Shown piece by piece: positions 8,272 through 16,514 of a stretch of DNA of 51,853 nt. This DNA is from Burkholderiales bacterium (GTDB lineage: Bacteria; Pseudomonadota; Gammaproteobacteria; Burkholderiales; Burkholderiaceae_C). The stretch covers positions 1 through 51,853 of the forward strand of contig JAEKLF010000054.1 in the NCBI GenBank assembly GCA_019509985.1. The letters run 5' to 3'. Below the pieces are notes generated by a model, which saw only the letters and a program-made list of their open reading frames with translations, searched no databases and was not told the DNA's origin. Position 1 is the stretch's first letter, and each line of letters starts with the position of its first letter. Position numbers and translations under genes: made by a program.

Positions 8272-9042
8272 TCAGTGAATCACTTTCCAGCCGGCCATCA
8301 GCAGCGAGGCGCACAGCAGGCTGCGCACGACGCCTTCAGGCAGGCGGCGGGTCAATTGGGCGCCCAGCCAAATGCCGGGCAGGGAGCCGATCAGCAGGGA
8401 CATGAGCAGCAGCCAGTTCACGTTGCCGAGGCTGGCGTGGCCGATGCCGGCGACCAGGGTCAGCGGCACCGCGTGGGCGATGTCGGTGCCGACGATGTCG
8501 CGGGCTTTCATGCGGGGATAGATCAGCAGGATCAGCGTGGCGCCGATGGCACCGGCGCCAATCGACGACAGCGACACCAGCACGCCCAGCAGCACGCCGG
8601 ACGCTGTCGTGAGTGTCGGCCTGCGCGCTTCAGGAATCCAGCGCTCCAATTTCAACCCCAGCGTTTGCCAGCTTTGCTTGAAGGCGACGACGGCGGCCGT
8701 CAGCAGCAGCGCGATGCCGAGCGAAAAGGTCAGCGCCTGGGCCCAGCCCTTGCTGACGCCGCTCAGGTGCATCAGCGCGATGGTCAGCAGCGAGGCGGGC
8801 ACCGAGCCGGCGAGCAGGCGGCGCACGATGGGCCAGTTCACGTGGCCGTGGCGGGCATGGGCGACGGAGCCGCTCATCTTGGTCAGCGCGGCAAACCACA
8901 GGTCGGTGCCGATGGCCACCGCCGGGTTCAGCTTGAAGACGGTCAGCAGCAGCGGCGTCATCAGCGAGCCGCCGCCCACGCCGGTGATGCCGACGATGAG
9001 GCCGACACCCAATCCGCTCGCAATCGCAATTCCGTCCAGCAC
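8272..9042 (-). CDS. TauE/SafE-family sulfite/sulfur-compound permease
   Basis: A 256-residue polytopic inner-membrane protein with about seven to eight hydrophobic segments. The N-terminal IASGLGVGLIVGITGVGGGSLMTPLL-type helix with the GVGGG motif, and the second-half repeat GVLVSLSSIGAGAIGA, are the two inverted-repeat signatures of TauE/SafE exporters (Pfam TauE). The start is GTG 9042 with GGGAG six bases upstream. It lies upstream of cysI on the same strand, so export of sulfite or a related sulfur anion is a reasonable inference. The 172-base gap before cysI contains repeat copy B, so whether they share a transcript is not clear. The 112 bases upstream (9043-9154) hold no motif I can assign. 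Confidence 0.88.
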   Translation of the reverse strand: MLDGIAIASGLGVGLIVGITGVGGGSLMTPLLLTVFKLNPAVAIGTDLWFAALTKMSGSVAHARHGHVNWPIVRRLLAGSVPASLLTIALMHLSGVSKGWAQALTFSLGIALLLTAAVVAFKQSWQTLGLKLERWIPEARRPTLTTASGVLLGVLVSLSSIGAGAIGATLILLIYPRMKARDIVGTDIAHAVPLTLVAGIGHASLGNVNWLLLMSLLIGSLPGIWLGAQLTRRLPEGVVRSLLCASLLMAGWKVIH

Positions 9043-9154
9043 CCGTGCTCCCAGGGATGGCCCATGCCACCCGAGGGCGCGACTCTAGGGAATGTTGCAC
9101 TGCCGCAGAACGACAGAATTCTTGGGGCTATATGCCTGTGCCGAATAAGCAACT

Positions 9155-10078
9155 TCAGTTTGTGGCGAGAAGCCGCAGTGCGGCGACCTGTTCGGCGATG
9201 CGCGGTGGGATGGTTTCCTGGCCATCCAGCATGGCCTGGATCAGCGCCGCGTTGTCGGCCGGCACGCAAGCGGGCGACAACGGCCAGTCCAGGTCGGCGG
9301 TGTCGGCCGGGTGTAGCGGCGCGGTCCGGCCGTCCTGGAAGCCGATCAGATGGGCCTTGCGGCGCAGATGGGCATAGGCCTCGCCTTCGCTGGCGCGCAT
9401 CAGCAATGCCCGGCCACCGCCGGCCGTCAGTGCGGGCAGGGCCTGGCTCATGCTGTCCAGATACTCCGGATGGGTCACCGCGACGACGCGCACGCCGCGG
9501 CCAGTGGGGAAGGGATCCAGCAGCTTGGCCAGGCTGTGTGAGCTGTTGCGCACGCCCAGGCGTGGGCGCAGGGCCATCAGAGAATTCAAGCCAGGGTTCA
9601 GCATTTGCAAAGGCAGGACGGCCAGGCGCTCGTCGCGCAGACGCTGCTCGGCCTCCTGCATGGACGCGCTGGCCGGCAGATCCAGCGCGTCCAGCAGCTC
9701 GAAGGGGCTGTGGCGGCTGTCGAAGTCATGCCGGCCGAAGATCAGCACCGGCAAGCCCTCGCGGGCCAGCAGCTTGGCCACCAAGGGCATCAGATTGGCC
9801 TGCTTGCGCGCGCCGTTGAAGCTGGGTAGCAGCACGGTGCGCGGGCCGGCTGGCGCCTTCAGCGCGGCCGTGCGCGCCTGCATCGCGGCCAGGAAGCTGG
9901 CCACCTCGTCCGCACTTTCGCCCTTCACGCGCAGCGCGATCAGCATCGCGCCCAGCTCCATGTCGGGCACGCGGCCGTCCAGCATCTCGCCGAAGAGGCT
10001 TTCGGCCTGCTCGCGCGTCAGGTCGCGCGCGCCACGGGCGCCCCGGCCCAGTTCCTTGATCAACGGTGCGTAGTCCAT
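9155..10078 (-). CDS. ybiB: YbiB-type DNA-binding protein (TrpD2 / glycosyltransferase-3 fold)
   Basis: A 307-residue protein related to anthranilate phosphoribosyltransferase. The N-terminal helical domain (KELGRGARGARDLTREQA, then LGAMLIALRVKGE) is the glycosyltransferase family 3 N-domain. The PSFNGARKQANLMPL stretch near 95 takes the place of the TrpD phosphate loop, and GVRNSSHSLAKLLDP lies near 200. The E. coli homologue YbiB has no tryptophan-biosynthesis activity and binds nucleic acid; the present protein has the YbiB-like loop sequences rather than the TrpD catalytic ones. An upstream in-frame start (10231) would extend into the downstream end of the porin-like gene; ATG 10078 gives the normal N-terminus. 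The family is firm; its cellular role is not established. Confidence 0.85.
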   Translation of the reverse strand: MDYAPLIKELGRGARGARDLTREQAESLFGEMLDGRVPDMELGAMLIALRVKGESADEVASFLAAMQARTAALKAPAGPRTVLLPSFNGARKQANLMPLVAKLLAREGLPVLIFGRHDFDSRHSPFELLDALDLPASASMQEAEQRLRDERLAVLPLQMLNPGLNSLMALRPRLGVRNSSHSLAKLLDPFPTGRGVRVVAVTHPEYLDSMSQALPALTAGGGRALLMRASEGEAYAHLRRKAHLIGFQDGRTAPLHPADTADLDWPLSPACVPADNAALIQAMLDGQETIPPRIAEQVAALRLLATN

Positions 10079-10098
10079 GGCCGCAGTGTAGAAACGAC

Positions 10099-10121
10099 AA
10101 GGGCCGCGCAGGGCGGCCCTT
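10099..10121 (-). terminator. Rho-independent-like terminator after the beta-barrel gene
   Basis: A perfect 9-bp stem, AAGGGCCGC-GCAGG-GCGGCCCTT, lies 19 bases past the stop of the minus-strand gene at 10140. On the minus strand it is followed by GTCGTTTCTAC, a short T-rich tract. It also separates that gene from ybiB. Confidence 0.65.
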
Positions 10122-10139
10122 GCTGCCTGGCGTTCAGCG

Positions 10140-10715
10140 TCAGAACGCCATGCGTGCGCCCAGCGACACCATGCGCACGTTGGCACGCTCGCCCTGGAAC
10201 TGCGCGCGCGTCGCGTCCACGCCCAACTCAACGCGGGTCGATGGCGTCAGCGCGTAGTTGACGGCCAGGCCGACGAGGGGCTGGGTCTTGCTTTCGCTGT
10301 CCGAGCCGCTCAGCGAGCCCACGTCGGCATTCAGCTTGGTGCGCACGCGGGCGACGCCCACGCGGCCGACCAGGCCCCAGTCGGGTGTCAGTGCCGCCGT
10401 GTAGGCGCCGCTCAGCGACAGGGCCTCGGGTTTGGCACTCAGGCCCACCGTGCCGTCGGAGGCGCGGAACCTGCCGAAGTGCGTGTAGCCACCTTCCAGC
10501 GAGAAGCCATTGCCGAAGGCATAGCCGACGACGGCCTTGCCGCCGACGGCATTGCGGTCGCAGGTCTGGACGCCCGTGCAGTCGACATTCAGATGGCCTT
10601 GGCCGAGGGACAGCAGGCCGTAGGTGTGAGCCTGGGTGCTGTACGAGTTGGACGACTGGGCCTGGGCGGTAGCGGCCAGGACCAGGGCGGCAAGGGTCAG
10701 TGCAGTCTTCTTCAT
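10140..10715 (-). CDS. Small outer-membrane beta-barrel protein (OmpA/OmpW-like fold)
   Basis: A 191-residue exported protein. Residues 1-19 are a clean signal peptide (MKKTALTLAALVLAATAQA). The rest alternates hydrophobic residues in strands such as VGYAFGNGFSLEGGYTHF, LSLSGAYTAAL, WGLVGRVGVARV and LVGLAVNYAL, and it ends in ARMAF. A C-terminal aromatic residue on the last strand is the normal BAM recognition signal. About eight strands can be counted, as in OmpA/OmpX-like barrels. Two cysteines near residues 46 and 52 could form a loop disulfide. The ribosome site AGGAAAGAAG is about five bases before ATG 10715. It is monocistronic, with a terminator at 10099-10121. Function is not assigned. 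Confidence 0.85.
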   Translation of the reverse strand: MKKTALTLAALVLAATAQAQSSNSYSTQAHTYGLLSLGQGHLNVDCTGVQTCDRNAVGGKAVVGYAFGNGFSLEGGYTHFGRFRASDGTVGLSAKPEALSLSGAYTAALTPDWGLVGRVGVARVRTKLNADVGSLSGSDSESKTQPLVGLAVNYALTPSTRVELGVDATRAQFQGERANVRMVSLGARMAF

Positions 10716-10933
10716 GGGTACTTCTTTCCTACTTCGTTCATCGGAATGCAGTTGCCCGGGTGGGGCCGCTGCAGCGATCTCGCGACTGTCATCGCGGCCT
10801 TGAATCCTGAGCGACTGAGGCGGGTGACCCTGTAGGACTGGGCGAACCGGGCCCGCCGGACCGTGGCCCGCTGGCCTGTGTCGGCGGTAACCGAAAGCAA
10901 GCCTGTTCCTGCTCCGCAGGGATACTGGCGGCC

Positions 10934-13864
10934 ATGTCGCGCCTCAAGCCCAAGACGCTCTACATCACGCTCAGCGTGCTGATGGTCGGCCTCGTGGCAT
11001 TGGTGTATGGCGTGCTGCTGCTGCACGAGAGCTGGCGCAGCGATGCGCTGATGCTGCAACAGGCCGGCGCGGCGGCGCGGCGCATCGGCCGCGAGGCGGC
11101 GGCCACGGTCGAGACCGAGCTGCGGCCGGCGCGCGTCAGCGTGGCGCTGCTCGCTTCAGGCGCGCTTGCCAGCGCGGCCAGCGAAGCCGAACGGCTGGCG
11201 GCTCTCCCTCAGCTCGCGGCGGCGCTGCGCAGCAACGCCTCGGTCTCGGCGGTCTACGTGGGCACGGCGCGGGGCTCTTTCCTGCTGCTGCGCCGCATGG
11301 GTGAAGCAGCCTCGCGCGGCCGCCTGGGCGCGCCGGTCGACGCGGCCTATGCCTTGCAGAGCGTTGACCGCGACGCGGGCGAACCGCGCGGCAGCTATCG
11401 CTTCTTCGACGCCGGCCTGCATGAGCTGCTTCGCCTGCAGCGGCCCGACTACATCTTCGATCCACGCACGCGGCCCTGGTACGAGCTGGCCCGCCGCGCC
11501 GGCGATGGCCGCGCCGTGCAGTCCGAGCCCTATCTGTTCTTCACGACCGGCGAACCCGGCGTGACACTGGCCGAGGCGCATGGCGACGCCGTCGTTGGCG
11601 CCGACGTCAGCCTTCAGGCCCTGGGCGAGATGCTGGGGCGGCCGCAGATCAGCCGCTCGGCCGAGCTGCTGATCGCGACCGCCGGTGGCGAGCTGCTGGC
11701 CGAGGCCCGCCGCGAGCGGCCGACGCTTGCGGCCACGGCCAAGGGCCTGCCCCAGGTCGGCGAGGCGAGCACGCCGCTGATGCGCACGTTGTGGGCGCGG
11801 CGCGATGCCCAGGGCCGGCTGGACCCGGTGCAGGAGGTGGCCGGCCGCGAATGGGTGGCCCACGCGCTGCCGTTGGCGGCCAGCCGTGAGGCCGGCGCCG
11901 CGCTGACGCTGCTGATGGCCGCACCGCGCGATGAGCTGCAGGCCTTCCAGATCGAGAGCCGGCGCCACAGCCTCTACATCTCGTTCGGGCTGATGTTGTT
12001 GCTGCTGCCGCTGGTGCATCTGCTGGCCGACCGTGTGTCGCGCCCGTTGCGCGAGCTGGCCCGCCAGGCCGAGGCGATCCGGCATTTCGAGTTCGGCGGA
12101 CCCGACCCCAAGCGCAGCCTGATCCGCGAGGTGGACCGCCTGGCCGCGGCGATGACGGCGATGAAGCATTCGCTGCGCCGCTTCCTCGACATCAGCGGCG
12201 CGCTCAGCGCGGAGCGCGATTTCGACACGCTGCTGGACCGCATCCTGCGCGAGACCGTCGCCGTGGCCGAGGCCAGCGGCGGTGCGGTGCATTTGCTTTC
12301 CAGCGACGGCGCGCAGTTGCAGCCCGCGGCGACCCGCCTGCACGGCGAGACGGCAACTCGCGCGGGCCTGATCTGGGACGTGAACTCACCCGACAGCATC
12401 GCCGCCCCGGTGCAGGCCCTGCGCGCCAATGGGCCCATCGAGATCGAGCTGAACTGGGGCAACCCGAGTCATCTCAAGGCCTACGAGCCACTGTTCGCCG
12501 GCTTGAGCGCGGCGCGGCTGCGCCTGCTGTCGCTGCCGTTGAAGAACCGCCAGGACGAGACCATAGGCACGCTGACGCTGAGCTTCACGATGCCCGACCA
12601 TGGCGAGGCGACGCCGCTCGGCGGCGCCCGCGTGGCCTTCGTGCGCGCGTTGTCCGGCACGGCGGCGGTGGCCATCGACAACCACCTGCTGCTGCGCGCC
12701 CGCAAGGAGCTGCTGGAGAGCTTCATCCAGCTTGTCGCCGGCGCCATCGACGCCAAGAGCCCCTACACCGGCGGCCACTGCCAGCGCGTGCCCGAGCTGG
12801 CCAAGATGCTGGCCCAGGCCGCGTGCGATGCCACCGAGGGCCCCTACGGTGGCTTCGCCATGAGCGCCGACGAATGGGAGGCCCTGCACATCGCCGCCTG
12901 GCTGCATGACTGCGGCAAGGTGACGACACCCGAGTACGTCGTCGACAAGGCCACCAAGCTCGAAACCCTCTACAACCGCGTGCACGAAATCCGCACCCGC
13001 TTCGAGGTGCTCAAGCGCGACGCGCTGATCGAACGGTTGGAGCAGCGGCTCGGCGCTGAAGGCACGGCGCTGGCGCGTGCCGATGCGGCCGAAGCCTGGG
13101 CGGCGCTGGACGCCGACTACGCCTTCGTCGCCGCCTGCAACCAGGGCGGCGAATTCCTCGGCCCCTCCGCCCAGGCACGGCTGCGCGAGATCGGCGCGCG
13201 GCGCTGGCAGCGCACGCTGGACGACAGCCTGGGCCTCTCGGCCGACGAGGCGCGCCGCCTGCCGCGTCCACGCCCGGCGTTGCCGGCGCCCGAGTGGCTG
13301 CTCGCGGACCGGCCCGAGCACATCCAGCCGCGGCCGGCGAGCGAGAAGCTTGACACCGGCAATCGATGGGGCTTTCGTGTTGCCCAGCCCGAGCACCTCT
13401 ACGACCGCGGCGAGCTGCACAACCTCGTCGTGTCGCGCGGCACACTGACGGACGAGGAGCGCTACAAGATCAACGAGCACATCGTGCAGACGCTGAAGAT
13501 GCTGGGCGAGCTGCCCTTCCCGCGGCATCTGCGCGCGGTGCCCGAGATTGCCGGCGGCCACCACGAGCGCATGGACGGCAAGGGCTATCCACGCGGCCTG
13601 ACGGGCGAGCAGATGAGCCCGCAGGCACGCATGATGGCCATCGCCGACGTCTTCGAAGCGCTGACTGCCGACGACCGGCCCTACAAGCCGGGCAAGCCGC
13701 TGTCCGAGGCGCTGGCCATCCTGAGTCGCATGGCGCGCGAAGGGCACCTGGACGCCGAGCTCTTCGAGCTCTTCCTGCGCTCGGGTACCTGCATGGCTTA
13801 TGCGCGGCGCTTCATGCCGGCGGCGCTGATCGACGTGGAGGACGTCGGCGTCTACCTTTCCTGA
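10934..13864 (+). CDS. Membrane HD-GYP c-di-GMP phosphodiesterase with Cache, HAMP and GAF domains
   Basis: A 976-residue sensor enzyme. A transmembrane helix at residues 9-30 is followed by a periplasmic region of about 310 residues with dCache-like features (RTRPWYELA-type motif near 180). A second helix lies at about 346-366, followed directly by a HAMP segment (DRVSRPLRELARQAE). A GAF-like domain spans about 420-580. The HD domain has HDCGK near 658, and the GYP loop HHERMDGKGYP is near 880, followed by IADVFEALTADDRPYK. The metal and signature residues look intact, so c-di-GMP hydrolysis is likely. About 180 residues separate HDCGK from the second half of the domain, whereas a typical HD-GYP has only a few dozen. 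The divergent 218-base region upstream shows no promoter I trust. Confidence 0.93.
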   Translation: MSRLKPKTLYITLSVLMVGLVALVYGVLLLHESWRSDALMLQQAGAAARRIGREAAATVETELRPARVSVALLASGALASAASEAERLAALPQLAAALRSNASVSAVYVGTARGSFLLLRRMGEAASRGRLGAPVDAAYALQSVDRDAGEPRGSYRFFDAGLHELLRLQRPDYIFDPRTRPWYELARRAGDGRAVQSEPYLFFTTGEPGVTLAEAHGDAVVGADVSLQALGEMLGRPQISRSAELLIATAGGELLAEARRERPTLAATAKGLPQVGEASTPLMRTLWARRDAQGRLDPVQEVAGREWVAHALPLAASREAGAALTLLMAAPRDELQAFQIESRRHSLYISFGLMLLLLPLVHLLADRVSRPLRELARQAEAIRHFEFGGPDPKRSLIREVDRLAAAMTAMKHSLRRFLDISGALSAERDFDTLLDRILRETVAVAEASGGAVHLLSSDGAQLQPAATRLHGETATRAGLIWDVNSPDSIAAPVQALRANGPIEIELNWGNPSHLKAYEPLFAGLSAARLRLLSLPLKNRQDETIGTLTLSFTMPDHGEATPLGGARVAFVRALSGTAAVAIDNHLLLRARKELLESFIQLVAGAIDAKSPYTGGHCQRVPELAKMLAQAACDATEGPYGGFAMSADEWEALHIAAWLHDCGKVTTPEYVVDKATKLETLYNRVHEIRTRFEVLKRDALIERLEQRLGAEGTALARADAAEAWAALDADYAFVAACNQGGEFLGPSAQARLREIGARRWQRTLDDSLGLSADEARRLPRPRPALPAPEWLLADRPEHIQPRPASEKLDTGNRWGFRVAQPEHLYDRGELHNLVVSRGTLTDEERYKINEHIVQTLKMLGELPFPRHLRAVPEIAGGHHERMDGKGYPRGLTGEQMSPQARMMAIADVFEALTADDRPYKPGKPLSEALAILSRMAREGHLDAELFELFLRSGTCMAYARRFMPAALIDVEDVGVYLS

Positions 13865-13873
13865 CCATCGCGG

Positions 13874-14782
13874 CTATCGGTCATGGCGGTTGACGCTGAA
13901 CTTGACCGGCGTGCCCTTGAGCAGCTGGCCGCCCGCGCCGTCGTGCAGCGTGACGATGGCTTCGTACTCGCCCAGCGGCAGGTCGACGATGGCCTCGCTG
14001 CGGCCGTCCACCAGGTCCTGGCGCTGCACATTGCCGCCCTTCTGGTGGAAGGCCAGGCGGAAGTGGCCGGCGTCCTTGATCTCGGTGCCCGCGGGCGCCA
14101 CGCCCAGGCCCGCACCCAGCACGCCCAGGGACAGCGTGAAGGGGCTGGACACGCTCTCGTCGTCGCGCAGGTTCTTCACGTAGACCTCGCGGCCCGAGGC
14201 GGCGCGCGGCGTGGACCGTGCATCCTCGTACCAGGCCTCACAGCTGTCGTGGAAGTCGGCCCCCGAAATCACCCTGGGCGCCGGCTCGCTGCGCTTGCCG
14301 ACCACTTCGATGGCGATCTCGTTGCTGAAGACGAAATAGGGCTTGTGGGCGTGGTCGGCGAACAGCAGGCGCAGCGTGTGGCGGCCCGGCGGCAGGTCGA
14401 TCTCGGTCCCGGTCTGGCCCTTGCCGAAGTGCTTGTGTGTGCTGGAGAAGGGGATGGGCGCCGTGTGGTCGCGCGGCAGCGTCGTGTCGATGAGGATGTG
14501 GTGGTGGCCGGCCTTCTCGTTGGCGTTGCCGGCCGGAATGACGCCCATGCCGCGCACGCCGAACTCGATCCAGAACGGCGTGCGCACGTGGTAGCCGCTC
14601 TTCAGGTTGCTGAAGTGCACGGAAATGGGTTCACGCAGGTCGACCGCCGTGCGCTGGGACGTGTGGGCCAGCCAGCACTGGCGCTCCAGCGGGTCGGCGG
14701 GCAGGGCGTCCGCCGCTGCCAGCGCGGGAGCCAGGCCCAGGGTCCAGAGCAGCCAATGGCTGCGGTTCTCGGCAGACCCCAT
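13874..14782 (-). CDS. Secreted protein with two DUF4399-like domains
   Basis: A 302-residue exported protein; residues 1-24 form a signal peptide ending AAADA. Two similar halves are visible. Residues 40-140 contain HFSNLKSGYHVRTPFWIEFG, GVIPAGNANEKAGHHHILID and LPPGRHTLRLLFADHAH. Residues 180-300 contain VKNLRDDESVSSPFTLSLGV, GVAPAGTEIKDAGHFRLAFH and DLPLGEYEAIVTLHDG. The first has the GHHH-I-D signature of DUF4399; in the second the histidine cluster is reduced to GHFRLAF. The fold is probably a beta-sandwich. The start is ATG 14782, as an earlier in-frame start would lengthen the signal peptide implausibly. It converges on the HD-GYP gene with nine bases between stops. Function unknown. 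Confidence 0.8.
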   Translation of the reverse strand: MGSAENRSHWLLWTLGLAPALAAADALPADPLERQCWLAHTSQRTAVDLREPISVHFSNLKSGYHVRTPFWIEFGVRGMGVIPAGNANEKAGHHHILIDTTLPRDHTAPIPFSSTHKHFGKGQTGTEIDLPPGRHTLRLLFADHAHKPYFVFSNEIAIEVVGKRSEPAPRVISGADFHDSCEAWYEDARSTPRAASGREVYVKNLRDDESVSSPFTLSLGVLGAGLGVAPAGTEIKDAGHFRLAFHQKGGNVQRQDLVDGRSEAIVDLPLGEYEAIVTLHDGAGGQLLKGTPVKFSVNRHDR

Positions 14783-14856
14783 GCGAACCCCCGTCGTTGT
14801 TGCCGCCAATTGTGGTGGCGGACGGCGGTCGCGGACGTCGTGAAAAGTATTGAAGC

Positions 14857-15894
14857 TCAGGCCGCCTGAAGCTGGTGGTTCAGGTGCAGTTCGCCGAACA
14901 GGTCCTTGGGGTCGGCCATCTGCGGGATCAGGTCCAAAGGTGCACCCAGGCCCAGCTGCAGGCTCATGTCGCGCAGCAGGCGCAGCGCCGAGAAGTCCTC
15001 CAGCGCGAAGCCGACGGAGTCGAACACGGTGACCTGCTCACGGGCTTCGCGGCCGGCGGCCTGGCCGGCCAGCACGCGCCAGAACTCGGTGACGGGGAAA
15101 TCGGCCGGCATCTGCTGCACGTCGCCCTCGATGCGCGACTGCGGCTCGTACTCGACGATGACGCGGGCCATGGCCAGCACGCCGCGGTGCAGCTCGGTCT
15201 TGCCGGGGCAGTCGCCGCCGACGCCGTTGATGTGCTGGCCCGGCTCGATCATGTCGGGCGTCAGGATGGTCGCGCTGGTCTTGTCGGCGGTGACGGTGGT
15301 GACGATGTCCGCGCCGCGCACGGCTTCGGCGGTGCTCGCGCACACGGTCAGCATCAGGCCCGTGGTGCCGGCGAGATGGCGCACCAGCTTGGCCGTGGCG
15401 GCGGGGTCGATGTCGTACAGGCGCAGCTCGCGGATGCCTAGCAGGTGATGGAAGGCCAGGGCCTGGAACTCGCTCTGGGCGCCGTTGCCGATCAGCGCCA
15501 TCACGCGGCTGTCGGGTCGGGCCAGGCGCTTGGCGACCATGACCGAAGTGGCGGCCGTGCGCATCGCCGTGGTCAGCGTCAGCTCGGACAGCAGCTCGGG
15601 AGCGCCGGTTTCCACGTCGGCGAGCACGCCAAAGGCCATCACGGTCGGCAGGCCGAAGCGGTGGTTTTTGGGGTGGCCGTTGACGTACTTGAAGCTGTAG
15701 TTCGTCGCGTCGGCAATGGGCATCAGCTCGATGACGCCCTCGGGCGAATGGGCGGCGACGCGCGGCGTCTTGTCGAACTCGGCCCAGCGCAGGTAGTCGG
15801 CTTCAAGGTAGCCGACGAGGCGGCGCAGTAAATCGGGAAGTCCGACGCGCTGCACGAGTCGGGCGACGTCTTGGGTGGTGAGGACGGTGGTCAT
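14857..15894 (-). CDS. Ornithine cyclodeaminase
   Basis: A 345-residue NAD-dependent enzyme of the ornithine cyclodeaminase/mu-crystallin family, expected to convert L-ornithine to L-proline and ammonia. Family signatures are the substrate segment KYVNGHPKN near 75, the Rossmann motif ALIGNGAQSEF near 140, DIDPAA near 165 and DSVGFALEDFSALR near 300. The conserved lysine and aspartate are in these motifs. Start ATG 15894 has GGAG seven bases upstream (CAGGAGACTGCC). The track in the same frame upstream crosses the divergent promoter and is not coding. The divergent Lrp-type gene 133 bases away is the probable regulator. Other family members act on alanine or related substrates, but the 345-residue form with the GHPKN loop fits ornithine best. 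Confidence 0.92.
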   Translation of the reverse strand: MTTVLTTQDVARLVQRVGLPDLLRRLVGYLEADYLRWAEFDKTPRVAAHSPEGVIELMPIADATNYSFKYVNGHPKNHRFGLPTVMAFGVLADVETGAPELLSELTLTTAMRTAATSVMVAKRLARPDSRVMALIGNGAQSEFQALAFHHLLGIRELRLYDIDPAATAKLVRHLAGTTGLMLTVCASTAEAVRGADIVTTVTADKTSATILTPDMIEPGQHINGVGGDCPGKTELHRGVLAMARVIVEYEPQSRIEGDVQQMPADFPVTEFWRVLAGQAAGREAREQVTVFDSVGFALEDFSALRLLRDMSLQLGLGAPLDLIPQMADPKDLFGELHLNHQLQAA

Positions 15895-15964
15895 GGCAGT
15901 CTCCTGAATGTTCTGAACGGCTTGGTGTCGATTCTTCCGAGGCACGTCGCCAAACAGAAGCGCA

Positions 15965-16027
15965 ACACTTGGCCAATAATTGATGGTCATTTGGCAAAAT
16001 GGCAGCGTAAATTGACGAATTGAACAA
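15965..16027. promoter_or_regulatory. Divergent OCD/Lrp control region with AT-rich inverted repeats
   Basis: Between the two divergent starts lies the most AT-rich stretch of the neighbourhood. It contains TTGGCCAA (15970-15977), the near-perfect inverted repeat CATTTGGCAAAATG (15988-16001) and TAAATT (16008-16013). Lrp-family sites are typically short AT-rich dyads like these, so this is a candidate operator; the exact protected bases cannot be read off. Confidence 0.45.
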
Positions 16028-16453
16028 ATGGACACCCTGGATCAGCAACTCCTCGCCCTGCTGCGCACGGACGCCCGCGCCAGCGTTGCCACGCTGGCGG
16101 CCAAGCTCAAGGTGTCGCGCGGCACCGTCACCAACCGCATCGCCCGGCTGGAGGACGGCGGCGTCATCACCGGCTACACGGTGCGGCTGCGGCCCGACTC
16201 GGTGCCCGACCAGATCACCGCCTGGATGAGCATCACGGTGGAGGGCAACCGCACGCGCGAAGTCGTCTCCATCCTGCTCGGCGAACCGGGCATCACGGGC
16301 CTGTTCGACACCAACGGACGCTGGGACCTGCTGGCCGAGATCCGCAGCTCCAACCTGCAGGAACTGGCCGAGGTGCTGGAGCGCGTGCGCCTCATCAAGG
16401 GAATCGCCGGCACGGAGACCAGCATCCATCTGCAGAGCTACAAACTGGGTTGA
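16028..16453 (+). CDS. Lrp/AsnC-family transcriptional regulator
   Basis: A 141-residue regulator. The N-terminal winged helix-turn-helix covers about residues 4-55 (DQQLLALLRTDARASVATLA, then VSRGTVTNRIARLEDGGVI). A C-terminal RAM/AsnC effector domain of beta-alpha-beta-beta-alpha-beta form covers residues 60-141. The gene is divergent from the ornithine cyclodeaminase gene, the usual layout for a local Lrp-type regulator that senses an amino acid such as ornithine, arginine or proline (inference). No strong Shine-Dalgarno sequence precedes ATG 16028. Confidence 0.93.
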   Translation: MDTLDQQLLALLRTDARASVATLAAKLKVSRGTVTNRIARLEDGGVITGYTVRLRPDSVPDQITAWMSITVEGNRTREVVSILLGEPGITGLFDTNGRWDLLAEIRSSNLQELAEVLERVRLIKGIAGTETSIHLQSYKLG

Positions 16454-16514
16454 CGCCGATCCGCTCAGGTATCGTGCTGCGACTCTTCGGCCGACCCGGC
16501 CACCCGCTCCCCAC

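Noticed and set aside
14801..14820. Hairpin GCCGCCA-ATTG-TGGTGGC between the DUF4399 and ornithine cyclodeaminase genes
   Set aside because: It has a mismatch on the strand that is transcribed and no T-tract. It is too weak to list as a terminator.
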